A stretch of DNA of 64,000 nucleotides from Streptomyces sp. SID12488 (GTDB taxonomy: Bacteria; Actinomycetota; Actinomycetes; Streptomycetales; Streptomycetaceae). How positions within the stretch are numbered: the stretch's first letter is position 1; every line of letters begins with the position of its first letter. Below the pieces are notes generated by a model. The model did no database searches. It had not been told where the DNA came from and saw only the letters and a list, made by a program, of their open reading frames with translations. This document shows, piece after piece, positions 50,209 to 58,293 of this stretch. The stretch covers positions 31,799 to 95,798 of the forward strand of contig NZ_JAAGLT010000035.1 in NCBI RefSeq assembly GCF_010548275.1, read 5' to 3'. Position numbers and translations under genes: made by a program.

Positions 50209-51546
50209 TCAGAAGTCCCACCCGTCGTCCTCGGCCTCGTTCTTGACGGGTTCGGGGGACGCGAACGACTCGCCGACCATGCCCGCGGTGAGCGTGGTGC
50301 CGTCGTTCGGGTCGATCAGGATGAACGAGCCGGTGCGCCGCGAGTCGGCGTACGAGTCGACGGGCAGCGGCTCGGCGGTACGGATCTTCACGCGGCCGAT
50401 GTCGTTGGCGACGAGCTGTCCCGGATGCGGGTGCAGGGACAGGTCGTCGAGCGTGAGACGAGACGGGATGTCCTTGACGATCGCCTTGACCGTACGGGTG
50501 CCGTGCTTGAGGAGCACCCGGTGGCCGACCGTCAGCGGCGCGTCGGCGACATGGCACACCGTCGCCTCGACGTCCTGCGTGGTCGGCGGCGCGTCCTTGC
50601 TGGGCACGATCAGGTCGCCGCGCGAGATGTCGATGTCGTCCTCCAGGAGGACGGTCACCGACTGCGTGGTGTAGGCGACGTCGACCGGCTTTCCGAGCAG
50701 GTCGATGCCGGAGATCCTCGACGCGTGGCCGGACGGCAGGACCGTCACGGACTCGCCGACGCGGAAGGAACCGGAGGCGATCTGGCCCGCGTAACCCCGG
50801 TAGTCGGGGTGTTCGGCGGTCTGCGGCCGGATCACGTACTGCACGGGGAGACGGGCGTGGCAGTGGCTCAGGTCGTGGGCGACCGGGACCGTCTCCAGGT
50901 GCTCCAGGAAGGTCGGCCCGCCGTACCAGTCCATGTTCGCGGACGGGTCCACCACGTTGTCGCCGGCCAGTGCCGAGATCGGGATCGCGGTGATCTCCGG
51001 GACGCCCAGCTCCAGCGCGTACGCCGTGAACTCCTCGGCGATCGCGGCGAACACGGACTCCTGGTAGTCGACCAGGTCCATCTTGTTGACCGCGAGGACC
51101 ACGTGCGGGACACGCAGGAGCGCCGCGAGGGCGGCGTGCCGGCGGGTCTGCTCGACGACGCCGTTGCGGGCGTCGATCAGGATCACCGTCAGCTCGGCCG
51201 TGGAGGCACCCGTCACCATGTTGCGGGTGTACTGCACGTGACCGGGCGTGTCGGCGAGGATGAACCGGCGCCTGGGCGTGGCGAAGTAGCGGTACGCCAC
51301 GTCGATCGTGATGCCCTGCTCGCGCTCGGCGCGCAGCCCGTCCGTCAGCAGCGCGAGGTCCGGGGTGTCCTGGCCGCGGCTCGCCGACGCGCGCTCGACG
51401 GCCTCCAGCTGGTCGGTGAGGATCGACTTGGAGTCGTGCAGCAGCCGGCCCACGAGGGTGGACTTGCCGTCGTCGACGGACCCGGCGGTGGCGAACCGCA
51501 GGAGCGTGGTCTCGGACAGTTCCGTGAATTCCGTGGTCGTGCTCAT
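50209..51546 (-). CDS. cysN: Sulfate adenylyltransferase GTPase subunit
   Basis: 445 residues from ATG 51546, two bases after the cysD stop. G-domain motifs are FATAGSVDDGKSTL (P-loop), ADTPGH, and NKMDLVDY; beta-barrel domains like those of EF-Tu follow (about 230-430). GTP hydrolysis drives APS formation by CysD from ATP and sulfate. It lacks the APS-kinase extension found in NodQ-type fusions, in line with a separate cysC upstream. Confidence 0.95.
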   Translation of the reverse strand: MSTTTEFTELSETTLLRFATAGSVDDGKSTLVGRLLHDSKSILTDQLEAVERASASRGQDTPDLALLTDGLRAEREQGITIDVAYRYFATPRRRFILADTPGHVQYTRNMVTGASTAELTVILIDARNGVVEQTRRHAALAALLRVPHVVLAVNKMDLVDYQESVFAAIAEEFTAYALELGVPEITAIPISALAGDNVVDPSANMDWYGGPTFLEHLETVPVAHDLSHCHARLPVQYVIRPQTAEHPDYRGYAGQIASGSFRVGESVTVLPSGHASRISGIDLLGKPVDVAYTTQSVTVLLEDDIDISRGDLIVPSKDAPPTTQDVEATVCHVADAPLTVGHRVLLKHGTRTVKAIVKDIPSRLTLDDLSLHPHPGQLVANDIGRVKIRTAEPLPVDSYADSRRTGSFILIDPNDGTTLTAGMVGESFASPEPVKNEAEDDGWDF

Positions 51547-51548
51547 GG

Positions 51549-52490
51549 CTAGAAGTACCCCTCGCGCTTGCGGTCTTCCATCGCGGCCTCGGACATCTTG
51601 TCGTCGGCGCGGGTGGCGCCCCGCTCGGTCAGCCGGGAGGCGGCGATCTCGGCGATGACGTCGGCCAGCGACACGGCGTCGGAGTCGACGGCGCCCGTGC
51701 AGGACATGTCGCCGACCGTGCGGTAGCGGACCTGCCGCTTCTCGACGGTCTCGCCGGCCTTGGGCCCGCCCCACTCACCGGCGGTCAGCCACATCCCGGC
51801 CCGCTGGAACACCTCACGCTCGTGCGCGAAGTAGATGTCCGGCAGCTCGATGCCCTCACGGGCGATGTACTGCCAGACATCCAGCTCGGTCCAGTTGGAG
51901 AGCGGGAAGACACGGACGTGCTCACCGGGCGCGTGCCGCCCGTTGTAGAGGTTCCACAGCTCCGGGCGCTGCCGGCGCGGGTCCCACTGCGAGAACTCGT
52001 CCCGCAGCGAGAACACCCGTTCCTTCGCCCGGGCCTTCTCCTCGTCGCGCCGCCCGCCACCGAACACGGCGTCGAACTTCTCGGCCTGGATCTTCTCCGT
52101 CAGCGGCAGCGTCTGGAGCGGGTTGCGAGTCCCGTCCGACCGCTCCTTGAGTACCCCGCGGTCGATGTACTCCTGCACGGAGGCGACATGCAGCCGCAGC
52201 CCGTGAGCCGCCACCGCCCGGTCGCGGTACTCCAGCACCTCGGGGAAGTTGTGCCCGGTGTCGACGTGCAGCAGCGAGAACGGGACCGAGGCCGGGGCGA
52301 ACGCCTTCAGCGCCACATGCAGCATGACGATCGAGTCCTTGCCGCCGGAGAAAAGGATCACCGGCCGCTCGAACTCACCCGCCACCTCACGGAAGATGTG
52401 CACGGCCTCGGACTCGAGGGCGTCCAGGTGGGAGAGGGTGTACGGGGCATCGGTGGCGCCCCCGTGCGCCTTGGCGGCGGTCGCCGTCAT
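51549..52490 (-). CDS. cysD: Sulfate adenylyltransferase catalytic subunit
   Basis: 313 residues from ATG 52490, which overlaps the cysC stop as ATGA. PP-loop motif ILFSGGKDSIVMLH, then LLHVDTGHNFPEVLEYRD, FGGGRRDEEKARAKERVFS and the C-terminal GDMSCTGAVDSDA, KREGYF. It makes APS from sulfate and ATP with CysN. The set is complete. Confidence 0.95.
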   Translation of the reverse strand: MTATAAKAHGGATDAPYTLSHLDALESEAVHIFREVAGEFERPVILFSGGKDSIVMLHVALKAFAPASVPFSLLHVDTGHNFPEVLEYRDRAVAAHGLRLHVASVQEYIDRGVLKERSDGTRNPLQTLPLTEKIQAEKFDAVFGGGRRDEEKARAKERVFSLRDEFSQWDPRRQRPELWNLYNGRHAPGEHVRVFPLSNWTELDVWQYIAREGIELPDIYFAHEREVFQRAGMWLTAGEWGGPKAGETVEKRQVRYRTVGDMSCTGAVDSDAVSLADVIAEIAASRLTERGATRADDKMSEAAMEDRKREGYF

Positions 52491-53068
52491 GCCAGTCCCC
52501 TCTCGGCGAGCAGCGCGTGGACGGCCGCCGCGGACTCCTGGACGGTCTGGTCCTGCGACTCGATCCGCAGATCCGGCGTCTCGGGTTCCTCGTACGGGTC
52601 GTCGACCCCGGTGAGTCCGGTCAGCTTGCCCGCGGCCTGCTTGGCGTACAGACCCTTCACATCGCGTACGGAGCACACCTCGACCGGGGTCGCCACATGC
52701 ACCTCGACATACGCGGCGCCGCTCTCCTGGTGCCGCTTGCGCACGGCCTCGCGGCTGTCCGCGTACGGCGCGATCACCGGGACCAGCGTCTTGACGCCGT
52801 TACGGGCGAGCAGTTCGGCCAGGAAGCCGATGCGCTGCACGTTCGTGTGCCGGTCCTCGCGGCTGAAGCCGAGGCCCGCCGAGATGAACTCACGGATCTC
52901 GTCGCCGTCCAGCACCTCGACGAGGTGGCCCTCCTCGCGCAGCCGGCCGGCCAGTTCGTACGCGATGGTGGTCTTGCCGGCGCTCGGCAGACCCGTGAGC
53001 CAAACGGTGGCTCCGGTCGTCACTGGTATCTCCTGGTCCTCGGGGATCGCGGTCTCGGTCTGGTTCAT
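52487..53068 (-). CDS. cysC: Adenylyl-sulfate kinase
   Basis: 193 residues; ATG 53068 overlaps the cysH stop (TGATG). P-loop WLTGLPSAGKTTIAYELAGRL, then VEVLDGDEIREFIS and GFSREDRHTNVQRIGFLA, the APS-binding set. It phosphorylates APS to PAPS. Its gene sits in an operon whose reductase carries APS-reductase cysteines, so PAPS may go to sulfotransferases rather than to sulfite; that is inference. Confidence 0.95.
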   Translation of the reverse strand: MNQTETAIPEDQEIPVTTGATVWLTGLPSAGKTTIAYELAGRLREEGHLVEVLDGDEIREFISAGLGFSREDRHTNVQRIGFLAELLARNGVKTLVPVIAPYADSREAVRKRHQESGAAYVEVHVATPVEVCSVRDVKGLYAKQAAGKLTGLTGVDDPYEEPETPDLRIESQDQTVQESAAAVHALLAERGLA

Positions 53069-53778
53069 CAGCCGTGCAGCCCGCACTCGGTCTTGCCGCG
53101 GCCCGCCCAGCGGCCGGCGCGCGCGTCCTCGCCCTCCAGCACCCGGCGGGTGCAGGGCGCGCAGCCGACGGACGCATAGCCGTCCATCAGCAACGGGTTG
53201 GTGAGTACGCCGTGTTCGGCGACGTACGCGTCCACGTCGTCCTGCGTCCAGCGGGCGATCGGGGAGACCTTGACCTTCTGCCGCTTCTCGTCCCAGCCGA
53301 CGACCGGGGTGTTCGCCCGGGTCGGGGAATCGTCGCGGCGCAGGCCGGTCGCCCAGGCCGCGTACCCCTTGAGGCCCCGCTCCAGGGGCTCGACCTTGCG
53401 CAGTGCGCAGCACAGGTCGGGGTCGCGGTCGTGCAGCTTCGGCCCGTACTCGGCGTCCTGTTCGGCGACCGTCTGGACGGGGGTGAGGGTGAGGACGCGG
53501 ACGTCCATCACGGCCTCGACGGCGTCACGGGTGCCGATGGTCTCGGGGAAGTGGTAGCCGGTGTCGAGGAACACGACGTCCACACCGGGCATGACGCGGG
53601 AGGCGAGGTGGGCGACCACCGCGTCCTCCATGGAGGAGGTCACACAGAAGCTCTCACCGAAGGTGGCCGTGGCCCACGTGAGGATCTCCAGTGCGGAGGC
53701 GTCCTCCAGGTCACGTCCCGCCTGCTCGGCGAGCGCCTTCAAGTCGTCGGTCGTACGGTCTTTCTGAATCGTCGTCAT
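53068..53778 (-). CDS. cysH: APS/PAPS reductase (Fe-S type)
   Basis: 236 residues; ATG 53778 follows GGAGGGG and overlaps the stop of the zinc-ribbon gene (ATGA). PP-loop-derived fold with CVTSSMEDAVVAHL, FLDTGYHFPET and the C-terminal catalytic ECGLH. Cys pairs CC (DPDLCCALRKVEPL) and GCAPCTRRV bind a [4Fe-4S] cluster in the APS-reductase subgroup, so it likely uses APS directly. It reduces the substrate to sulfite with thioredoxin. Confidence 0.95.
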   Translation of the reverse strand: MTTIQKDRTTDDLKALAEQAGRDLEDASALEILTWATATFGESFCVTSSMEDAVVAHLASRVMPGVDVVFLDTGYHFPETIGTRDAVEAVMDVRVLTLTPVQTVAEQDAEYGPKLHDRDPDLCCALRKVEPLERGLKGYAAWATGLRRDDSPTRANTPVVGWDEKRQKVKVSPIARWTQDDVDAYVAEHGVLTNPLLMDGYASVGCAPCTRRVLEGEDARAGRWAGRGKTECGLHG

Positions 53779-53954
53779 ATCTCGTCCCCTCCAACTTCCT
53801 TGTGCTGAAGCCCCCGGGCGAGCAGCCCGAGGAACTTCAACTGGAAGGCTCGGTTGCAGGCTCCGCATTCCCAGGCGCCGTGGCCCTGTTCGTTCGGGCG
53901 CAGATCCTCGTCGCCGCAGTAGGGGCAGTAGAAGGGGGCGGCGCGCTCACTCAT
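53775..53954 (-). CDS. Small zinc-ribbon protein in the sulfur operon
   Basis: 59 residues; both ends overlap neighbours as ATGA (sir upstream, cysH downstream), so it is translated in step with them. Cys10-x2-Cys13 and Cys30-x2-Cys33 (FYCPYCGDED, WECGACNRAF) form a zinc ribbon or rubredoxin-like knuckle. The tail is basic and hydrophobic. I recall the same small gene between sir and cysH in other streptomycetes, with no known role. A redox or metal-delivery helper to the reductases is a reasonable guess. Confidence 0.85.
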   Translation of the reverse strand: MSERAAPFYCPYCGDEDLRPNEQGHGAWECGACNRAFQLKFLGLLARGLQHKEVGGDEI

Positions 53955-55645
53955 GAGAGGGACTCCTCGCCGGCCCGCAAGGCCCATGTGGCGAACCGCT
54001 CGCCGTCCTCGCGCTCCGCCTGGAAGTTCTTCAGCACGCGCTCGACGTAGTCCGGCAGCTCGTCCGAAGTCACCTTCAGACCACGGACCTTGCGGCCGAA
54101 ACCGGCCTCCAGTCCGAGGGCGCCGCCCAGGTGGACCTGGAAGCCCTCGACCTGCTCGCCCGCGTCGTTCAGGACCAACTGGCCCTTGAGACCGATGTCC
54201 GCGACCTGGATACGGGCGCAGGCGTTCGGGCAGCCGTTGATGTTGATGGTGATCGGCTCGTCGAACTCCGGGATACGGCGCTCCAGTTCGTCGATCAGGG
54301 AGGCGCCGCGCGCCTTCGTCTCGACGATCGCGAGCTTGCAGTACTCGATGCCGGTGCAGGCCATCGTGCCGCGCCGGAACGGGGACGGGTTGACGGTCAG
54401 GTCGAGGGCCTGCAGGCCCTCGACGAGCGAGTCGACCTGCCCCTCCTCGACGTCGAGCACGATCATCTTCTGCTCGACGGTGGTGCTGAGGCGGCCCGAG
54501 CCGTGGGCCTCGGCGAGTTCGGCGATCTTCGTGAGGATCGTGCCGTCCACGCGGCCGACGCGCGGGGCGAATCCGACGTAGAAGCGGCCGTCCTTCTGGC
54601 GGTGCACGCCGACGTGGTCGCGCCAGCGCTCGACGGGCTGGGCCGGGGCCGGGCCGTCGGTCAGCTTCCGCTTCAGGTAGTCGTCCTCCAGGACCTGGCG
54701 GAACTTCTCGACGCCCCAGTCGGCGAGCAGGAACTTCAGGCGGGCGCGGGTGCGCAGCCGCCGGTAGCCGTGGTCGCGGAAGATCGAGATGACGCCCTCG
54801 TAGACGTCCGGGACCTCGTCCAGCGGGACCCAGGCGCCCAGGCGCTGGCCGATCTTCGGGTTGGTGGACAGGCCGCCGCCGACCCAGACGTCGAAACCGG
54901 GGCCGTGCTCGGGGTGCTCCACGCCGACGAACGCGATGTCGTTGATCTCGTGCGCCACGTCGAGCAGCGGTGAGCCGGAGATCGCCGACTTGAACTTGCG
55001 GGGCAGGTTCGAGAAGTCCTTGTTGCCGATGATTCGGCGCTGGATCACCTCGATGGCGGGCGTGCCGTCGATGATCTCGTCCTCGGCGATCCCGGCGACC
55101 GGCGAACCGAGGATGACGCGGGGTGTGTCACCGCAGGCCTCGGTGGTGGACAGGCCGACCGCCTCGAGCCGGTTCCAGATCTCCGGGACGTCCTCGATGC
55201 GGATCCAGTGGTACTGGACGTTCTGCCGGTCCGTGAGGTCGGCCGTGCCGCGCGCGAACTCCTGCGAGATCTCGCCGATGACCCGCAGCTGCTCGGTGGT
55301 GAGCCGGCCGCCGTCGATCCGGACGCGCAGCATGAAGTACTTGTCGTCCAGCTCCTCCGGCTCCAGGATCGCGGTCTTGCCGCCGTCGATGCCGGGCTTG
55401 CGCTGGGTGTACAGGCCCCACCAGCGCATCCGGCCGCGCAGATCGTTGGGGTCGATCGAGTCGAAGCCCCGCTTGGAGTAGATCGTCTCAATGCGTGTCC
55501 GCACATTGAGACCGTCGTCGTCCTTCTTGAACTGCTCGTTCCCGTTGAGCGGGGTGAAGTGTCCCGCGGCCCACTGACCCTCACCACGGTGACGGCTCAC
55601 CTTGCGGCGGGGCGCGGCGGCAGGGTTCTGCGGGGTGGCGGCCAT
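53951..55645 (-). CDS. sir: Ferredoxin-dependent sulfite (nitrite/sulfite) reductase
   Basis: 564 residues from ATG 55645 (AAGGACG ahead). Two siroheme-reductase repeats; the [4Fe-4S]/siroheme Cys motifs are ACTGIEYC (about residue 430) and NGCPNAC (about 475). The substrate-site basic residues are in TDRQNVQYHWIR and PRKFKSAISG. Length and single-chain layout agree with actinobacterial SirA, which reduces sulfite to sulfide using ferredoxin. It is the first full gene after the leader peptide and heads the sir-Zn-cysH-C-D-N operon. Confidence 0.95.
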   Translation of the reverse strand: MAATPQNPAAAPRRKVSRHRGEGQWAAGHFTPLNGNEQFKKDDDGLNVRTRIETIYSKRGFDSIDPNDLRGRMRWWGLYTQRKPGIDGGKTAILEPEELDDKYFMLRVRIDGGRLTTEQLRVIGEISQEFARGTADLTDRQNVQYHWIRIEDVPEIWNRLEAVGLSTTEACGDTPRVILGSPVAGIAEDEIIDGTPAIEVIQRRIIGNKDFSNLPRKFKSAISGSPLLDVAHEINDIAFVGVEHPEHGPGFDVWVGGGLSTNPKIGQRLGAWVPLDEVPDVYEGVISIFRDHGYRRLRTRARLKFLLADWGVEKFRQVLEDDYLKRKLTDGPAPAQPVERWRDHVGVHRQKDGRFYVGFAPRVGRVDGTILTKIAELAEAHGSGRLSTTVEQKMIVLDVEEGQVDSLVEGLQALDLTVNPSPFRRGTMACTGIEYCKLAIVETKARGASLIDELERRIPEFDEPITININGCPNACARIQVADIGLKGQLVLNDAGEQVEGFQVHLGGALGLEAGFGRKVRGLKVTSDELPDYVERVLKNFQAEREDGERFATWALRAGEESLS

Positions 55646-55768
55646 GATTCTTCGTCCTTCGGACAGGCGGAAAGCGGCTCTTACCTGCGCGTACGGGCGC
55701 ACGGTCAGACTGGCGCGGCTCTGCGCAGGCTGAGGCAAGGGGGAGGAAGCGGCGATGCTGAAGGGACG

Positions 55769-55852
55769 TCAGCTCGCCGGACAGATGGCGCTGGACATGC
55801 GGCCGAGGTCGACGTGCCGCCGACTCACCAAGGCAATCCCAGTTCCAGACAT
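55769..55852 (-). CDS. 27-residue leader peptide upstream of sir
   Basis: ATG 55852 opens MSGTGIALVSRRHVDLGR followed by MSSAICPAS and stop. It fits the actinobacterial leader-peptide pattern that I recall (arginines, H-V-D-L-x-R, then a Cys near the end), found ahead of sulfur-metabolism genes. A single Cys codon lies four codons before the stop. It ends 123 bases before sir. Likely role: cis-acting attenuator reading cysteine supply; the peptide itself probably has no function. Confidence comes from the close pattern match. Confidence 0.75.
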   Translation of the reverse strand: MSGTGIALVSRRHVDLGRMSSAICPAS

Positions 55853-55874
55853 GACGGAAGCGTGTCACGGCGAT

Positions 55875-55940
55875 CTGGACACAGTCCAGCATTGTCCGTC
55901 ATGCGGACACCCTTGTCTCGTACGATGAGACGAGGGTGTC
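55875..55940. promoter_or_regulatory. Three consecutive inverted repeats in the sir promoter region
   Basis: CTGGAC-ACA-GTCCAG (55875-55889), GTCCG-TCATG-CGGAC (55894-55908) and a 14-bp arm pair GACACCCTTGTCTC/GAGACGAGGGTGTC (55906-55940, one G-U). The last may also end the GNAT transcript. They lie just upstream of the leader peptide. Confidence 0.5.
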
Positions 55941-56002
55941 ATCGATCACAGGGCGCGTTCACGACAGGCCGAACGCCCGGCAGCCGACCGTTCCTGACCA
56001 GG

Positions 56003-56575
56003 TCAGATACGGTGCGCCCCCGGCCAGGGTCCGGGCGCGGCCACCTCCTTCTCCTCCTCGACCTTGGTGTCGAAGAGGGTGAAGCCGCGGCGCAGGTAGT
56101 TGTCCATCGCGTGCTCCCCGTCCTTGCTGCATGTATGCAGCCAGACCCGCTTCGTCGGCGCCAGCCCCGGCCACCGTTCCCCGAGGTCCCAGGCCCGGGC
56201 GGCCCCGTACGCCAGCAGGTGTCCGCCGATGCGTCGGCCCCGGAAGGCGCGGATCAGCCCGAAGTAGACGATCTCCACGGCCCCGTCGTCCTGGGGCTCG
56301 AACTCCACGTAGCCCGCCGGGGTGCCGCGGTCGTAGGCGACCCAGGTTTCCACGCCCGGGCGCTCCAGATACTCCTGCCAGCGGGCGTACGTCCAGGTCA
56401 GCCGGTCGGTCCAGCGGATGTCGCCGCCGACGGACGCGTAGAGGTAGCGGCTGAACTCCGGTGAGGGTACTTCGGCGCGGACGATCCGTACGTCCCCGCC
56501 GGGCCCGGCTGCGGGCAGCAGGTCGGTCGGCGCGGTCTGTTCCAGGGACCAGGTGGTCACGGCGATGTTGCTCAT
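56003..56575 (-). CDS. GNAT-family N-acetyltransferase
   Basis: 190 residues. The GNAT core is visible: WVAYDRGTPAGYVEFEPQDDGAVEIVYFGLIRAFRGRRIGGHLLAYGAARAWDLG contains the beta4 strand and the acetyl-CoA pyrophosphate loop (RGRRIGGHL). C-terminal RVWLHTCSKDGEHAMDNYLRRGFTLF completes the fold. It moves an acetyl group to an unknown amine. It is transcribed toward the sulfur operon with about 150 bp between. Confidence 0.85.
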   Translation of the reverse strand: MSNIAVTTWSLEQTAPTDLLPAAGPGGDVRIVRAEVPSPEFSRYLYASVGGDIRWTDRLTWTYARWQEYLERPGVETWVAYDRGTPAGYVEFEPQDDGAVEIVYFGLIRAFRGRRIGGHLLAYGAARAWDLGERWPGLAPTKRVWLHTCSKDGEHAMDNYLRRGFTLFDTKVEEEKEVAAPGPWPGAHRI

Positions 56576-56606
56576 AGCGGCCAGGGAATCATGGTTCGTT
56601 CTGCTG

Positions 56607-56691
56607 CGGGCCCGGTGGGGGCTTGTCGCGCCCCGCGGCGGAGCCGCGAATGGGTACAGCCCCGCGCCCCTGTCGGGGCGCTGGCGCGCAC
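56607..56691 (-). repeat. Common Streptomyces intergenic repeat (GGGGCGCGGGGCTGTAC type)
   Basis: On the minus strand it reads GGGGCGCGGGGCTGTACCCA, then GCGGCTCCGCCGCGGGGCGC and GACAAGCCCCCACCGGGCCC. From memory this is a widely scattered Streptomyces element, related to the one at 36565. It fills the gap between the GNAT gene and the secreted-protein gene. Confidence 0.7.
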
Positions 56692-56695
56692 CCGA

Positions 56696-58102
56696 CTATT
56701 TCAGGGAACCGGTGATCGATGACAGAGGGACGGCGTACAGGACCCGTTCCGGGACCGGTGTGCCGCGCCAGCCGGAGTGTTCGTCCGCCGCCCGTTGTGT
56801 CTGGGACCAGAGTTCGCCGGTGCCCTCCCAGTAGGAGAGGGACTCGGCATGTTCGCCCCAGCAGCGGCGGGACTCGTCGTCGGAGCCGCAGCGGGCGGCC
56901 TTCGCGCCCTCGGAGTCGAGCCGCCACAGGGTGCCGTGCCGGTCCTTGGCGCCGGGGGCGAGACCGACGTACCAGTCCGCCTTCTCGTCGCCCGCCGACC
57001 GGTAGGACAACACGCCCTGGATGCCGGTGGCCTTCGTCGAGTAGGCCTCCACCGCGTTCACACGGCCGAAGACATTGGCGCCGAGAAGGCCGGAGCGGTC
57101 GCCCGCGCGGCTGAACGAGTAGCGCCAGAGGCGGCTGCGCTGATCGGCGCCGGCCGCGACCGACTCGCTCGCGACCAGGCTGTCGGGCGTGGAGCTGCGG
57201 TCCAGCGAGAGGGAGCCGAAACAGGGGGTGCGGTCGTCGGCCGCCGGATCGCACGCGCCACCGGTCAGGCTGTACGAGGCGACGGCGGGCATGACATACC
57301 CGTACCCGTGCGCCGACCAGCCGCCGGGGACCCGGCCGACCGCAGGGCTGTCGACCGAGGCACGCTGGATGCGGTTCATGTCGTAGACGTACAGGGACTT
57401 ACGGTCGGTGTCCGTGGGCGAGGCGGTGACCAGCAGCTTGTCCTGGTACCAGACCATGCCGGAGATCGAGGAGGCCAGCTTGCGGTAGTCCGAGCCGTCC
57501 TCCGTGGGGACGACCAGGAGCACCCAGCGGTACGTCATGTCGGACAGGTCGTTCGCGTCGATGACGGCGACCCGCGCGAGACCCTGCGAGACCTCGGGCT
57601 CGTCCGGTTTGGCGTCGTTGTGCGTCCAGCCGGAGAGGATCACCCGGTTGGCACCCCAGCGGCCGTCCTCGTCCGCGTCGCCGGAGGTGGTGACGGACTG
57701 CGGCAGCCAGCGCTGACTGGCCGAGTCGGCCTCGTCCCAGCAGTACGCACGGGTGGCCGTCGGTGCGACGGGCAGCGCCTCGGTCTCGGTGGGGGCGCAC
57801 CCGGCCGAGCCGTGCAGCGTGCGGTTGGTGTGTTCCAGGACGGTGCTCACACCCACCGTGCCGCCCATGGAGGTGGCCAGCCGGTCGAGCGAACGCTTCG
57901 ACGCCAGATGCTCCTTGAGCTGGAAGTCCTTCAACTCGGCGGCGGAGGTGATGGATCTCAGGGGCCCCGGGTTGTCGCTGCTCACCGCCTGGGAGGCACT
58001 GACGAAGGTGGCCGCGGCGGTCAGAGCGAGGGCCGTTCCGGCGAGAACGCCGCGCAGCGCTCTGCCCCTTCTCTGCCTGCGGTGTCTGCCGCGATACGTC
58101 AT
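56696..58102 (-). CDS. Secreted protein of unknown function, beta-propeller-like
   Basis: 468 residues. An Arg-rich n-region (RGRHRRQRRGRALRG) and a hydrophobic core give a signal peptide cut near residue 40 (ASQAVSS). No family is recognised. Repeating WxxxLLVxxSPTDTxxxSLYVYDMNRIQRAS-like segments and many Trp/Tyr suggest a beta-propeller or sandwich, and four to six Cys could pair outside the cell. There is no catalytic motif I can name. It is monocistronic and its stop lies at an intergenic repeat. Confidence 0.7.
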   Translation of the reverse strand: MTYRGRHRRQRRGRALRGVLAGTALALTAAATFVSASQAVSSDNPGPLRSITSAAELKDFQLKEHLASKRSLDRLATSMGGTVGVSTVLEHTNRTLHGSAGCAPTETEALPVAPTATRAYCWDEADSASQRWLPQSVTTSGDADEDGRWGANRVILSGWTHNDAKPDEPEVSQGLARVAVIDANDLSDMTYRWVLLVVPTEDGSDYRKLASSISGMVWYQDKLLVTASPTDTDRKSLYVYDMNRIQRASVDSPAVGRVPGGWSAHGYGYVMPAVASYSLTGGACDPAADDRTPCFGSLSLDRSSTPDSLVASESVAAGADQRSRLWRYSFSRAGDRSGLLGANVFGRVNAVEAYSTKATGIQGVLSYRSAGDEKADWYVGLAPGAKDRHGTLWRLDSEGAKAARCGSDDESRRCWGEHAESLSYWEGTGELWSQTQRAADEHSGWRGTPVPERVLYAVPLSSITGSLK

Positions 58103-58293
58103 TACATCCTCCCGAGGCAGGCCAACTGCGGCTCGCGTTCCGTACGTTGAACCGGAGTCGCAGTGTGGGGGGCCGTGGGATGGATGGTACGTCAGGGGGC
58201 GCCGAGCCTGGTCGAATACGCCGGAATCCTTACCCCTGTGTTGCCTCCAGGGGTCGTTCGGCCGCGTTTCCTCACCCCGGCGTCACGGCCGGG

